Source: Kiritimatiellia bacterium (GTDB taxonomy: Bacteria > Verrucomicrobiota > Kiritimatiellia > RFP12 > UBA1067). Taken from it: 64,000 bases of DNA. Positions 1-7,991 of this stretch are shown in pieces; position 1 is the stretch's first letter, and the number at the start of each line of letters is the position of its first letter. The DNA lies in NCBI GenBank assembly GCA_024694365.1, contig JAILJX010000040.1, positions 1-64,000 of the forward strand, read 5' to 3'. Below the pieces are notes generated by a model. That model was not told the DNA's origin. It saw nothing but the letters and a program-made list of their open reading frames with translations, and did no database searches. The position numbers and the translations under genes were made by a program.

Positions 1-320
1 AACGGAGGGGCTGCGAGCCTGTCGCAGGTGCGCGGCTCGTAGTCGCGGCACTGAAGGTAGCACTGGTGGCAGTGCTTGCACCACTTGTTCATGCCGCAGT
101 TCGTGTCGCAGACGTGCGTGCGCTTGCATTCTCCGTACCACCTGCATGTGGAGTTGGTTTCCTTGAGCCCCTTGCTCGAGTCGATCCGTCGCGTCCGGAT
201 CTCGTTCGCGACCGTCTGCGGCGGCCTGTCGACGTAGGCGGCTATCTGCGGAATCGTCCATCCCCTCTTGAGGGCGTCCTCAATCCCGTTGCGTTCCATT
301 ATGGTCATTTGCCTGGCCAT
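1..320 (-). CDS. IS30-family transposase, N-terminal part (runs off left edge)
   Basis: The minus strand is open from an ATG at 320 to base 1, about 106 codons, preceded by an AAGGAG ribosome site at about 327-332. The protein begins MARQMTIMERNGIEDAL and contains a helix-turn-helix of the IS30 type (WTIPQIAAYVDRPPQTVANE) followed by a cysteine-rich stretch with repeated CxxC-like spacing (C-x5-C-x5-C-x3-C, then CxxC pairs). Both are typical of IS30-like transposases, where the HTH binds the element's ends and a DDE catalytic domain follows. The catalytic domain would lie outside the window, so I cannot say whether the copy is intact. The other strand also has an open frame here, which I regard as a shadow. 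Confidence 0.8.
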   Translation of the reverse strand, partial: MARQMTIMERNGIEDALKRGWTIPQIAAYVDRPPQTVANEIRTRRIDSSKGLKETNSTCRWYGECKRTHVCDTNCGMNKWCKHCHQCYLQCRDYEPRTCDRLAAPP

Positions 321-560
321 GTTTGTTCTCCTTGTCTGTCCGGCCATCCCGCCATGACACCGTGTCCAGCTTCGGGCCGAGAGGGAGAGTATAGCGAATT
401 TGCAGAACTAAACGTGGGACATCCCCTAGGGGATGTTATTGACGAGATATTATCCGACCTCACCACTCAATCATTGAGGAATCTGCCCCCTCTGCAGAAC
501 TAAACGTTCCAAAAAACCACGTTTACTTTTTCAATCCACGTACGGAGACCGACGTCAGGC
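321..560. repeat. Non-coding region with 15-bp direct repeat and 18-bp palindrome
   Basis: This stretch lies upstream of the IS30-type transposase and probably includes the right end of that element. The 15-base sequence TGCAGAACTAAACGT occurs at 401-415 and again at 493-507 in the same orientation, 92 bp apart. Just after the first copy is a perfect palindrome at 419-436 (ACATCCCCTAGGGGATGT). A shorter inverted repeat (AAACG/CGTTT) spans 503-525. The outer element boundary cannot be fixed because the other end is outside the window. I see no gene here. Confidence 0.55.
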
Positions 561-599
561 TTGTGAACTCGGTGCGCATTTGATACAATATGCGGTGTT
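561..599 (+). promoter_or_regulatory. Promoter of the 600 gene (near-leaderless)
   Basis: A -35 box TTGTGA (561-566) and a -10 box TACAAT (584-589) are separated by 17 bp. The ATG at 600 follows after 10 nt with no Shine-Dalgarno site, so the transcript should start about 3 nt before or at the start codon. Confidence 0.6.
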
Positions 600-2681
600 A
601 TGAAAGGGAAAGATTCAGACGATCGGGCGTTCGATGGAATCGACGCATTGGTTGCGTCCGCTTTGGCGGTTGGCGTTGCCTTGTGGGCGTTTCTGTGGGG
701 ACATCCGTTCCCGGGGCCTTCGCATTGGTCTTCCATCGCCGCTGCCGCCGGACTGCGTCCCGCGGGCGATTTTGTGTCCGGGATGTGGTCCGTCCCCGCG
801 GGGCGCCTGGTGTCGATGTTGGGGATGAGCAGGGCGCTCGCCGCAATGGCGATCGCCGGCAGGCTTTCGCTCGGCGTCTTCGCCGCTCTCGCCTATCTGG
901 CGTTCCGCAGCGTGTGGCAGTCGGTGCGGCATCCGGAGGACGCGGGGGAGGATGTCTTCTTCCATACGCGATTCGTGCCCATGTGCGCCGCGATGGCGCT
1001 GGTGCTGTTCCCTCCGCTGTGGCGGCAGGGTCAGTTCCCTTCGCCCGATTTCCTGCATCTTTCGCTTTTCATGCTTGCGTGCCTTTTCTGGCTGCGCGGG
1101 CGCGCCAGAAGGAACGTGGTTCCGTACGCCGCGGCGTGGCTTCTGGCGGGCATGGTCTGCGGCGAGAATCCGGTCGCCTGCATAGGCGCTTTCGCGATGG
1201 CGATAGCCGACTCGGTGACGCGCCGCCGCCTTATCGAGGAATGGGGCAGCGGAGACTCCGAGCTCGATTTCAGGGACGATCGCCGCGAGCGCTATTCGGG
1301 GGCGCTTATGTTCGCGGCGGGGGTCGCATTTTCCCTCTGGCTGAACGCGCACGGCAACATAAGGGCGGCTGCGACCTGGGGGGCGCTCGCGAGGAACGCA
1401 TGGGCCGGCGTCAAGACGACGTTCTCCGGCAACGGGATATTCACCGCCGCGTTCGTGCCCGTCGCAGCGTTCGTGGCGTCAAGCCTGGGGCACCGCCTGC
1501 GCAGGGCCGGCGAATCGTTGGGATGGCTGAGGGTGGTGCTTTCCTCCGTAGCAGGCGCCATTGCGGCCGTCGCTCTCGCCGCATCGGTCGACATGGGCGA
1601 GCGGACGGCTCTTGCGCGGCTGAAGGAGTTTGCGGAACTCACGGCGGAATCGTCCGCCGGGACGCGTCTTCTTTTCACGGACGGAGCCCTCGACGACGCC
1701 CTCAGGATCGCAATCTCCGCGAGGGGAGGGGTCGCCGAACCGGTTTCGGTGATACGTCCGCCTTCCGAAAAAGAGCGCCAACGCCTCAAGTCGATCGCTC
1801 CATCGCCGGGCGATGCGGCGATATTCGCGGAGGGAGGGTCGGACATCTTCAAGGCGTGGCTTCCGGAAAAGCCAGAGCGGATGAAGAGCGCATGCTGGCA
1901 GCTCGGGATGGCGGAACCGGCGCTGCAGAGGCCGGAGAACGGAACCGCCCGCACGTCCGGAACGGTCGCGAGGATCGTAGCGCCGGAGATGGAGAGCGCG
2001 GCGGACGCGCTTGACGCCAAGGCTATGGCTCTTTCGCGCGCGGCGGCGGAGTCTGCGGGGACGGTTCGCGGCGCCTTCAGCTGGGCGTCCGCCGAGACAT
2101 GCGACAGGTACGACGTGATGCTCTGGCGCCTTGCGAGGCTTGCCGACGTCCGCAGGACCGAGGCGGGCAAGAAACCGGGCGGAGGAGCGGCCGTGCGCAT
2201 CAACATGGAGATCGCCCAGGCCCTCGACCGGAGCAACATGTCCCTTCACGTGAGCGGAGGGGAGCTCGACAAGCTTCTCCCGACCGCCAATCTCGTGCCG
2301 ACGCCCAGGGAGGGCCTTTGGATAGCGCTCAAGCGCAGGGACTTCTCGCTTGCGAGGCCTTATGCGCTCGGCGTGATAGCGTCCGATCCGGCGGACGTCG
2401 ACGCGAATTTCGCGCTCGGCATGGACTGCTATCTCTCGGGCGACTACAAGACCGCGGTGCGCCATCTTGAGACGGTTCTCGCGTCGGACGGCGGCAACGT
2501 GTTCATCCTCAACAACCTCGCGGTTTCGTACGTAAAACGCGGTTGGCCGGGCGACAGGGAGAAGGCGATATCTCTCATGGAGAAGGCAGTGGCGGCGAAG
2601 CCGGACGAGGCGGCCCTCGCCGAGACGCTCAAGCGCATGCGCGAGGAGGAAGGCGCAGGCGGGAAGGGGGATGCGCAATGA
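600..2681 (+). CDS. Polytopic membrane protein with C-terminal TPR region, unknown function
   Basis: The 693-residue protein starts at the ATG just after the -10 box. The N-terminal half has several hydrophobic segments (roughly residues 17-36, 75-105, 120-180, 195-215, 235-255, 280-345), so it should sit in the inner membrane. The C-terminal part (about 560-680) is soluble and resembles tetratricopeptide repeats, for example around DANFALGMDCYLSGDYKTAV and NVFILNNLAVSYVKRGWPGD. The layout recalls DUF2723-like membrane proteins followed by TPRs, but I cannot assign a family securely. Its last codons overlap the start of the dihydroorotase gene (ATGA), so the two are probably cotranscribed. 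No enzymatic motif is evident. Confidence 0.75.
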   Translation: MKGKDSDDRAFDGIDALVASALAVGVALWAFLWGHPFPGPSHWSSIAAAAGLRPAGDFVSGMWSVPAGRLVSMLGMSRALAAMAIAGRLSLGVFAALAYLAFRSVWQSVRHPEDAGEDVFFHTRFVPMCAAMALVLFPPLWRQGQFPSPDFLHLSLFMLACLFWLRGRARRNVVPYAAAWLLAGMVCGENPVACIGAFAMAIADSVTRRRLIEEWGSGDSELDFRDDRRERYSGALMFAAGVAFSLWLNAHGNIRAAATWGALARNAWAGVKTTFSGNGIFTAAFVPVAAFVASSLGHRLRRAGESLGWLRVVLSSVAGAIAAVALAASVDMGERTALARLKEFAELTAESSAGTRLLFTDGALDDALRIAISARGGVAEPVSVIRPPSEKERQRLKSIAPSPGDAAIFAEGGSDIFKAWLPEKPERMKSACWQLGMAEPALQRPENGTARTSGTVARIVAPEMESAADALDAKAMALSRAAAESAGTVRGAFSWASAETCDRYDVMLWRLARLADVRRTEAGKKPGGGAAVRINMEIAQALDRSNMSLHVSGGELDKLLPTANLVPTPREGLWIALKRRDFSLARPYALGVIASDPADVDANFALGMDCYLSGDYKTAVRHLETVLASDGGNVFILNNLAVSYVKRGWPGDREKAISLMEKAVAAKPDEAALAETLKRMREEEGAGGKGDAQ

Positions 2682-3766
2682 CCGCCGAATTCCCGGGCTT
2701 CGTCGACATACACGTCCACTTCCGCGATCCCGGGGTCCCGGAGGCCGAGACAACGGCGAGCGGACTCGCCGCGGCAATGCGCGGTGGCTTCGCGGCCGTG
2801 GTGACGATGCCAAACACGTCCCCCGCCTGCGATTCCGCGGAGCGCATCGCATACCAGCGCAGGCGGACGGAGGAGTCGGGCTCGCCGGTGCGACTGTTTC
2901 CGTCCGCCTGCATAACGAAGGGGCGACTCGGCGCCGAAGTGGCCGACTTGGAGTCTCTCGCGGAGGCGGGGGCGGCGTTTTTCACGGACGACGGCAGCTA
3001 TGTCGCGGACGACCGTGTCATGGAGGAGGCCATGGGCCGCTCGGCGCGCCTCGGCCTTGCCGTATGCGATCACGCGATGGATCCGAAGATGCTCTCGGGC
3101 GGTGTGATAAGGGACTGTCCTCTCGCAAGGCGCCTCGGGCTGAAGATCATTCCCGCAGAGACCGAAACGGCCGCGATAAGGCGTGACTTGTCGATCTGCC
3201 GGGTCACGGGATGCCGCCTGCACATCCAGCACATCTCCACCGCGGAAGGGGTGGATCTTGTGCGTTCCGCGCAGAAGGAGGGGCTTCCGGTATCGGCGGA
3301 GGCGACGCCCCACCACCTGCTTTTCGCCTGCGAAGACATCCCCTCGAACGATGCGGCCTACAAGATGGCGCCGCCTCTGGGCGCCAGGGAAGACCGCGCG
3401 GAGCTCAGGAAGGCGGTCAAGGAAGGCGTCCTCATGTTCGCGACGGACCACGCCCCGCATCCCGCGCGCACGAAGTCCGCAGGCTTCGCCAAGAGCGCGA
3501 ACGGCATAATCGGACTCGAGACCGCGGTGCCGGTGACATGGCGCGTGATGGTCGAGGAAGAGGGGATGAATCCGGAAGCATGGGCGAGGGCGTGGTGGAA
3601 GATGCCGCGCGGCGTTTTCGGGAAAGAGGTTCCGGCTCTCGCCAAGACGGTCGTGGAGACGGGGTCCGCCTTCAAAATAGACCTGTCCTCCTTTGCGAGC
3701 CTCTCGAGGAACTGTCCATACGGCGGCATGGAATTCGACTGCCGCGCAAAACTCAAGGTTGACTGA
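2678..3766 (+). CDS. pyrC: Dihydroorotase
   Basis: This 362-residue amidohydrolase should convert carbamoyl-aspartate to dihydroorotate in pyrimidine synthesis. The class I signature is clear: DIHVHFRDPG at residues 10-19 with metal ligands His12 and His14, a FTDDG segment, HIQHIST with a metal-site His, the TPHHL motif, and the late ATDHAPH motif carrying the catalytic Asp. I chose the ATG at 2678 because it overlaps the upstream stop as ATGA; longer in-frame extensions lie inside the upstream gene. It is followed after one base by purine nucleoside phosphorylase. pyrF lies elsewhere in the window, so the pyr genes are dispersed. Confidence 0.93.
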   Translation: MTAEFPGFVDIHVHFRDPGVPEAETTASGLAAAMRGGFAAVVTMPNTSPACDSAERIAYQRRRTEESGSPVRLFPSACITKGRLGAEVADLESLAEAGAAFFTDDGSYVADDRVMEEAMGRSARLGLAVCDHAMDPKMLSGGVIRDCPLARRLGLKIIPAETETAAIRRDLSICRVTGCRLHIQHISTAEGVDLVRSAQKEGLPVSAEATPHHLLFACEDIPSNDAAYKMAPPLGAREDRAELRKAVKEGVLMFATDHAPHPARTKSAGFAKSANGIIGLETAVPVTWRVMVEEEGMNPEAWARAWWKMPRGVFGKEVPALAKTVVETGSAFKIDLSSFASLSRNCPYGGMEFDCRAKLKVD

Positions 3767-3767
3767 C

Positions 3768-4586
3768 ATGAACATCGAAATTTTCGACAAGGCCGCCGAA
3801 TATCTTCCGGATTCCTGCTTCGATACGCCTCCCGACGTCGCTGTCGTTCTCGGAAGCGGCTGGGGCGAGGCTCTGGAGATGGACGATATGGTCGTGCGCA
3901 TTCCCTACGCCGACATACCCGGAATGGGCGCTTCCACGGTGAAGGGGCATCAGGGCGAGTTCATCCTGTACCGTCGCGGAGACAAGCGCATTGCGGCGTG
4001 GTGCGGACGGCGCCACTGGTACGAAGGGGCGGGGTGGGAGCCGGCGGTCATGCCCGTGGAGCTTTCCAGGCGCATGGGCTGCCAGAAAGCGCTTCTTACG
4101 AACGCTGCGGGCGGAATAAACCCGGCGCTGCGCCCCGGAGACTTCGTCATAATACGCGACCATGTCAATCTTTCGGGAGGCAATCCGCTCATCGGACCCC
4201 ACCGCGAAGAGTGGGGGGCGCGCTTCCCGGACATGTCGGAAGTCTATTGCAGGCATCTTGCCGAACTTCTCCACGCGGGCGCCAACAGGCTCGGAATCAG
4301 GGCGATGGACGGCGTCTACGCATTCGCGACGGGTCCGTGCTACGAGACGCCGGCGGAGATACGCGCCTACAAGGCGCTGGGAATCGACGCGGTAGGCATG
4401 TCCACGGTGCCGGAGGCCATGTTCGCCAACGCCTGCGGAATGAAGATTGCCGGCCTTTCGCTGATCTCCAATCTCGCCGCGGGCATCTCGCCGCGTCCAT
4501 TGGACCACAAGGAGGTCATGGAGGCGGGCGCCGCCGCGAAACCGCTGATGGCGTCGTTGATAGGAGACTTCCTGGAGAGGCTCTGA
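3768..4586 (+). CDS. Purine nucleoside phosphorylase (trimeric, PNP/MTAP family)
   Basis: The 272-residue protein should cleave purine nucleosides with phosphate to free base and ribose 1-phosphate in salvage. It carries the PNP family features: phosphate-binding VLGSGWG near residue 30, the STVKGHQGEF segment with its catalytic His, LLTNAAGGI, the purine-site segment FATGPCYETPAEIRAYKALG, GMSTVPEA and ISNLAAGI. Length fits the low-molecular-weight trimeric class. The ATG at 3768 follows the pyrC stop by one base, and the gene ends in an ATG overlap with the xerD-like gene, giving a tight operon. Confidence 0.92.
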   Translation: MNIEIFDKAAEYLPDSCFDTPPDVAVVLGSGWGEALEMDDMVVRIPYADIPGMGASTVKGHQGEFILYRRGDKRIAAWCGRRHWYEGAGWEPAVMPVELSRRMGCQKALLTNAAGGINPALRPGDFVIIRDHVNLSGGNPLIGPHREEWGARFPDMSEVYCRHLAELLHAGANRLGIRAMDGVYAFATGPCYETPAEIRAYKALGIDAVGMSTVPEAMFANACGMKIAGLSLISNLAAGISPRPLDHKEVMEAGAAAKPLMASLIGDFLERL

Positions 4587-5488
4587 TGGGCAGGTTCGGC
4601 GAGGAGGTCGAATCCTTCATCGGCGCTCTCATGTACGAGCGCGAGATGGCGGAGAACACATGCCTCGCCTACAGGCGCGATCTGGCCGATTTCGGACGCT
4701 GTCTCGCCGTCCATGGGATCGACGGCGCTTCGGACGTCACTCCAGAGATCATCACATCGTACATCGCAGGCGAACGGGAAGAAGGGTATGCGACGGCGAC
4801 AAGAGCCAGGAGGCTCGCGGCCATCCGCATGCTGTTCCGGCATCTCAAGGAGCGCAAGATGGTCAAGACCGACCCGACAGAGCTGCTCGATTCCCCGAAG
4901 AAGGGGCTTGCATTGCCGAGGGTGCTCTCGGAGGAGGAGACTTTCAGGATGATAGATATGGTCTCCGGCAAGGATGCGAGGGATCTGCGCGACAGGGCGA
5001 TGCTGGAGGTGATGTACGGCTGCGGACTGCGCGTGAGCGAGACTTGCGGAATGGAGATCGACGACATCATGGCGGACGGCGAACTCCTGCGCGTGACCGG
5101 GAAGGGCTCCAAGGAGAGGCTCGTCCCTCTCGGCGGCGCGGCAGGAAGGGCCCTTGCGGAGTATTGCGCGAGCGCGAGGGACGTTTTCTCGCGCGGCAAT
5201 GCGGCGGAGCGCCACATGTTCCTCACGCGCCTGGGGCGTCCGTTCACCCGGCAGGGCGTTTTCAAGATCATCAAGGCGAGGGCTCTTGCGGCGGACATAC
5301 CGCCGGAGCGGATATCCCCGCACGTGCTCAGGCACTGTTTCGCCTCCCACATGCTTCAGCACGGGGCTGACATACGGGCGATACAGGAGATGCTGGGGCA
5401 TGCGGACATCGGGACCACCCAGGTGTACACCCATGTGGACGCCGCGCGCTTCGGCGAGCTGCACCGGAGATTCCATCCTCGGGGTTGA
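4586..5488 (+). CDS. xerD: Tyrosine recombinase, XerC/XerD type
   Basis: The 300-residue protein has the SAM-like N-terminal DNA-binding domain (about 1-95) and the catalytic core of Xer recombinases that resolve chromosome dimers at dif. All catalytic residues are visible: Arg149 (GCGLRVSE), Lys176 (GKGSKERLVP), His246 and Arg249 (HVLRH), His272 (LGHADI) and the nucleophile Tyr281 (VYTH). Its size and motif spacing fit a housekeeping Xer rather than a phage integrase, and no att sites or phage genes lie beside it. The ATG overlaps the upstream TGA. XerC and XerD cannot be separated by eye. Confidence 0.9.
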   Translation: MGRFGEEVESFIGALMYEREMAENTCLAYRRDLADFGRCLAVHGIDGASDVTPEIITSYIAGEREEGYATATRARRLAAIRMLFRHLKERKMVKTDPTELLDSPKKGLALPRVLSEEETFRMIDMVSGKDARDLRDRAMLEVMYGCGLRVSETCGMEIDDIMADGELLRVTGKGSKERLVPLGGAAGRALAEYCASARDVFSRGNAAERHMFLTRLGRPFTRQGVFKIIKARALAADIPPERISPHVLRHCFASHMLQHGADIRAIQEMLGHADIGTTQVYTHVDAARFGELHRRFHPRG

Positions 5489-5504
5489 CGCATCGCCGCG
5501 GCGC

Positions 5505-5534
5505 TTGCGCGCAAGGGGCATGTTATGCTAAAAT
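5505..5534 (+). promoter_or_regulatory. Promoter for phosphofructokinase gene
   Basis: A -35 box TTGCGC (5505-5510) and an extended -10 TGCTAAAAT (hexamer TAAAAT 5529-5534) are spaced 18 bp apart. The transcript would carry a leader of about 28 nt with a GGAAGGA ribosome site before the ATG at 5569. Confidence 0.6.
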
Positions 5535-5568
5535 ATAGCCATCGAGTTTGAGAGGAAGGAACAGGAAA

Positions 5569-6939
5569 ATGTCTGCTTTGGACAAAATCGCGGCCCATCA
5601 GGACCAGTACTCCTGCGAGGTGGAGACGCTTGGCCAGTGCAAAATCGCCTCGCCTGTGCACCATCACGAGTTCATTCAGGAGGGCGAGAGGATATTCGTC
5701 TCCGAGGCGGAGAGCTACATGAAGGAGATGGAGAAGAAACTCGGCCACCTCCCGACGTTCGAGCGGGCGGGTCCGCTGCCGAAGATTTTCCACGATCCGA
5801 GTTGGACAAGGGTCGGGATCGTCACCGCGGGAGGTCTCTGCCCGGGCCTCAACAACGTGATCAAGGGACTCGTCGAGATACTTTCCTACGACTACGGCGT
5901 CAAGAACATCTTCGGCATACGCTTCGGCTACGCGGGCCTCAATCCGGATTTCGGCTACCAGCCGATTCTGCTCGATCCCGACACGGTCGACACGATCCAC
6001 GAACTGGGCGGGACGATTCTCGGCTCGAGCAGGGGCCAGCAGCCCACGGACGTCATCGTCGACACGCTTGTCAGGATGAACATAAACGTCCTTTTCTGCA
6101 TAGGAGGCGACGGATCGTTGAGATGCGCGCGCGACGTGGCCGAGGAGTGCATCAAGCGCAACCTCAAGATTTCCGTGGTCGGGATACCCAAGACGATCGA
6201 CAACGACCTGCAGTTCATCGGGCGCTCCTTCGGCTTCGAGACGGCTGTTGCGGAAGCCGCGAACGTGATCCGCAACGCCCATGTCGAGGCGAAGGGCACG
6301 GCGGGGGGCATAGGGCTCGTGAAGCTGATGGGCCGCGACTCCGGTTTCATTGCGGCGTACGCCTCCATCGCCAACCCGGTCGTGAACTTCTGCCTCGTTC
6401 CGGAGATGGCTTTCGACCTGGAAGGGCCGAACGGACTTCTCACCGCCCTCGACAACCGGTTCTCCGCGGGCAAGACGCACGCGGTGATAGTCGTGGCCGA
6501 AGGCGCGGGGCAGGATCTCATTCTCGGCGAGCCTGAACGCCGCGACGCGAGCGGAAACATCCTCAAGAAGGACATCGGAGAGTTTCTCAAGCGGAAGATC
6601 ACCGAGCACTTCAAGGCGAAAGGCGTCACGAGCTCGGTGAAGTATTTCGATCCGAGCTATACGGTGAGGTCGGTCCCGGCGCGCGGCACGGATGCGATAC
6701 GCTGCTACATGCTCGCGAGAAACGCGGTGCATGCCGCCATGGCCGGACGCACCAACTGCGTCGTAGGCAATCTCGGCGAGAGCTATGCGCTCGTCCCGAT
6801 CAAGCTCGCCACCATCGAGAGGCAGACGATTTCGCTCAAGAGCGACCTCTGGCGCAGCGTGATGGACGCTACGGGGCAGGAATTCTATTTCGGCGGCAGC
6901 AGCCGGAGGGCGAGGGTCCCGGGCTACATGGCGCCTTGA
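5569..6939 (+). CDS. 6-phosphofructokinase, PPi/ATP-type (group III-like)
   Basis: The 456-residue protein belongs to the long phosphofructokinase lineage of spirochaetes, plants and protists, not the 320-residue E. coli type. The glycolytic motifs are GIVTAGGLCPGLNN (near residue 85), GGDGSLRCA (about 180) and PKTIDND (about 207), then MGRDSGFIA. The phosphoryl-donor residues are mixed: Gly in GGDGS is typical of ATP enzymes, while Lys in PKTIDND is shared by PPi enzymes and by ATP enzymes of this long group, so the donor cannot be fixed. The start is set by a GAGGAAGGA site 8-10 nt upstream. The BASS transporter follows after 4 bp. Confidence 0.88.
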   Translation: MSALDKIAAHQDQYSCEVETLGQCKIASPVHHHEFIQEGERIFVSEAESYMKEMEKKLGHLPTFERAGPLPKIFHDPSWTRVGIVTAGGLCPGLNNVIKGLVEILSYDYGVKNIFGIRFGYAGLNPDFGYQPILLDPDTVDTIHELGGTILGSSRGQQPTDVIVDTLVRMNINVLFCIGGDGSLRCARDVAEECIKRNLKISVVGIPKTIDNDLQFIGRSFGFETAVAEAANVIRNAHVEAKGTAGGIGLVKLMGRDSGFIAAYASIANPVVNFCLVPEMAFDLEGPNGLLTALDNRFSAGKTHAVIVVAEGAGQDLILGEPERRDASGNILKKDIGEFLKRKITEHFKAKGVTSSVKYFDPSYTVRSVPARGTDAIRCYMLARNAVHAAMAGRTNCVVGNLGESYALVPIKLATIERQTISLKSDLWRSVMDATGQEFYFGGSSRRARVPGYMAP

Positions 6940-6943
6940 TGAA

Positions 6944-7936
6944 ATGAAAGCGCTTCAATCTTTGGCGGCGTTTCTTTCAAGGGAAACGCCGGCGTTCGTC
7001 ACGGCGGCGGCTGTCGTCGCGTATTTCTTTCCGGTTGCGTTCCGGTGGGTGCATGGGGATTTCCAGACGGCCATACTCGGGGTCATCATGCTGGCGATGG
7101 GCATGACGCTCACCGCTGCGGACTTCAAGGTAATAGTGTCGCGACCGTGGGAGATCGCCATAGGCACGGTGGCGCAGTTCGCGATAATGCCGCTTCTTGC
7201 GTTCGGTCTCGTCCATTTTCTCCATCTGCCCAAGGGAATCGCCGTCGGGCTCATTCTTGTCGGGTGCTGTCCGGGAGGGGTTTCATCAAACATAATGAGT
7301 TTCCTCTGCAAGGGGGATGTCGCGTTTTCCGTCGGGATGACGGCGCTGTCGACGCTTTTGGCGCCTATCATGACGCCTTTCCTGATGCTGCACCTTGCAG
7401 GCGAGCTCATAGAAATCGATGCCGCGGGGATGTTCAAGAGCGTTCTTCTCGTGACGCTTTTTCCGGTTCTGCTGGGCTTCGCGCTGAACAGCATTCTGGG
7501 AAAGACCGCTGGCTACCGAGATGCGGTCAAACTGATGCCGGGAGCCGCCGTGATCGGGCTCGCATGCATCGTCGGCGGGGTCACGGCGGCGCATGGAGCG
7601 GATTTCATCAAGTCCGGAATATGGATTTTCGTCGCGGTGTTCATGCACAACTCGCTGGGGTACGTTCTGGGGTACGCTTGCGGAGTCGCGGCGAGGTTTG
7701 CGCGTCCAAAGAAGCGCACCATCTCCATAGAGGTAGGCATGCAGAACGCGGGGTTGGCGACGGTGCTGGCGGGAAAACACTTCCAGGCACTGCCGGAGGC
7801 CGCGATCGCGTCTGCCGTCTCCTGCGTATGGCATTCGATTTCCGGGGCGCTGATGGCAGGAGTGTTCAATTTCTGCGACCGGTTGAGCGAAAAGTTCTCC
7901 AAGCGTATGTCTGGCGGCGCAGAGATTGTGCAATGA
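6944..7936 (+). CDS. Bile acid:sodium symporter (BASS) family transporter
   Basis: The 330-residue protein has about nine to ten hydrophobic helices and the family hallmarks: LAMGMTLTAADF, the GCCPGGVSSNIMSFL crossover segment, and EVGMQNAGLATVLAG. BASS proteins use the sodium gradient to import organic anions such as bile acids, pyruvate or pantoate; the substrate cannot be read from sequence. It starts 4 bp after the phosphofructokinase stop and is probably cotranscribed. Its last codons and stop lie in the left arm of an inverted repeat that controls or flanks the next gene. Confidence 0.85.
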   Translation: MKALQSLAAFLSRETPAFVTAAAVVAYFFPVAFRWVHGDFQTAILGVIMLAMGMTLTAADFKVIVSRPWEIAIGTVAQFAIMPLLAFGLVHFLHLPKGIAVGLILVGCCPGGVSSNIMSFLCKGDVAFSVGMTALSTLLAPIMTPFLMLHLAGELIEIDAAGMFKSVLLVTLFPVLLGFALNSILGKTAGYRDAVKLMPGAAVIGLACIVGGVTAAHGADFIKSGIWIFVAVFMHNSLGYVLGYACGVAARFARPKKRTISIEVGMQNAGLATVLAGKHFQALPEAAIASAVSCVWHSISGALMAGVFNFCDRLSEKFSKRMSGGAEIVQ

Positions 7937-7991
7937 TTGTAGCAAACTTTTCTATTGCCCTTGCGATGGGAAAAGTGCTACAATCATTGCA
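7929..7991 (+). promoter_or_regulatory. 16-bp inverted repeat with promoter of the XylR-type regulator
   Basis: A perfect 16-bp inverted repeat has its left arm at 7929-7944 (TGCAATGATTGTAGCA) and its right arm at 7976-7991 (TGCTACAATCATTGCA). The right arm contains the -10 box TACAAT (7979-7984) and ends at the first base of the start codon; a possible -35 TTGCCC lies at 7955-7960. The layout suggests a two-site operator for autoregulation, possibly by looping. Confidence 0.7.

Noticed and set aside
66..503. Plus-strand open frame at the left edge
   Set aside because: It is antisense to a recognisable IS30 transposase with a Shine-Dalgarno site on the minus strand.
590..2014. Alternative frame starting at ATG 590
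   Set aside because: The translation is Arg/Gly-rich without structure; the 600 frame has membrane helices and TPRs and overlaps pyrC correctly.
4586..5488. XerD-like gene as a phage integrase marking an island
   Set aside because: No tRNA, attachment repeats or phage genes adjoin it; it is embedded by overlap in a housekeeping gene run.
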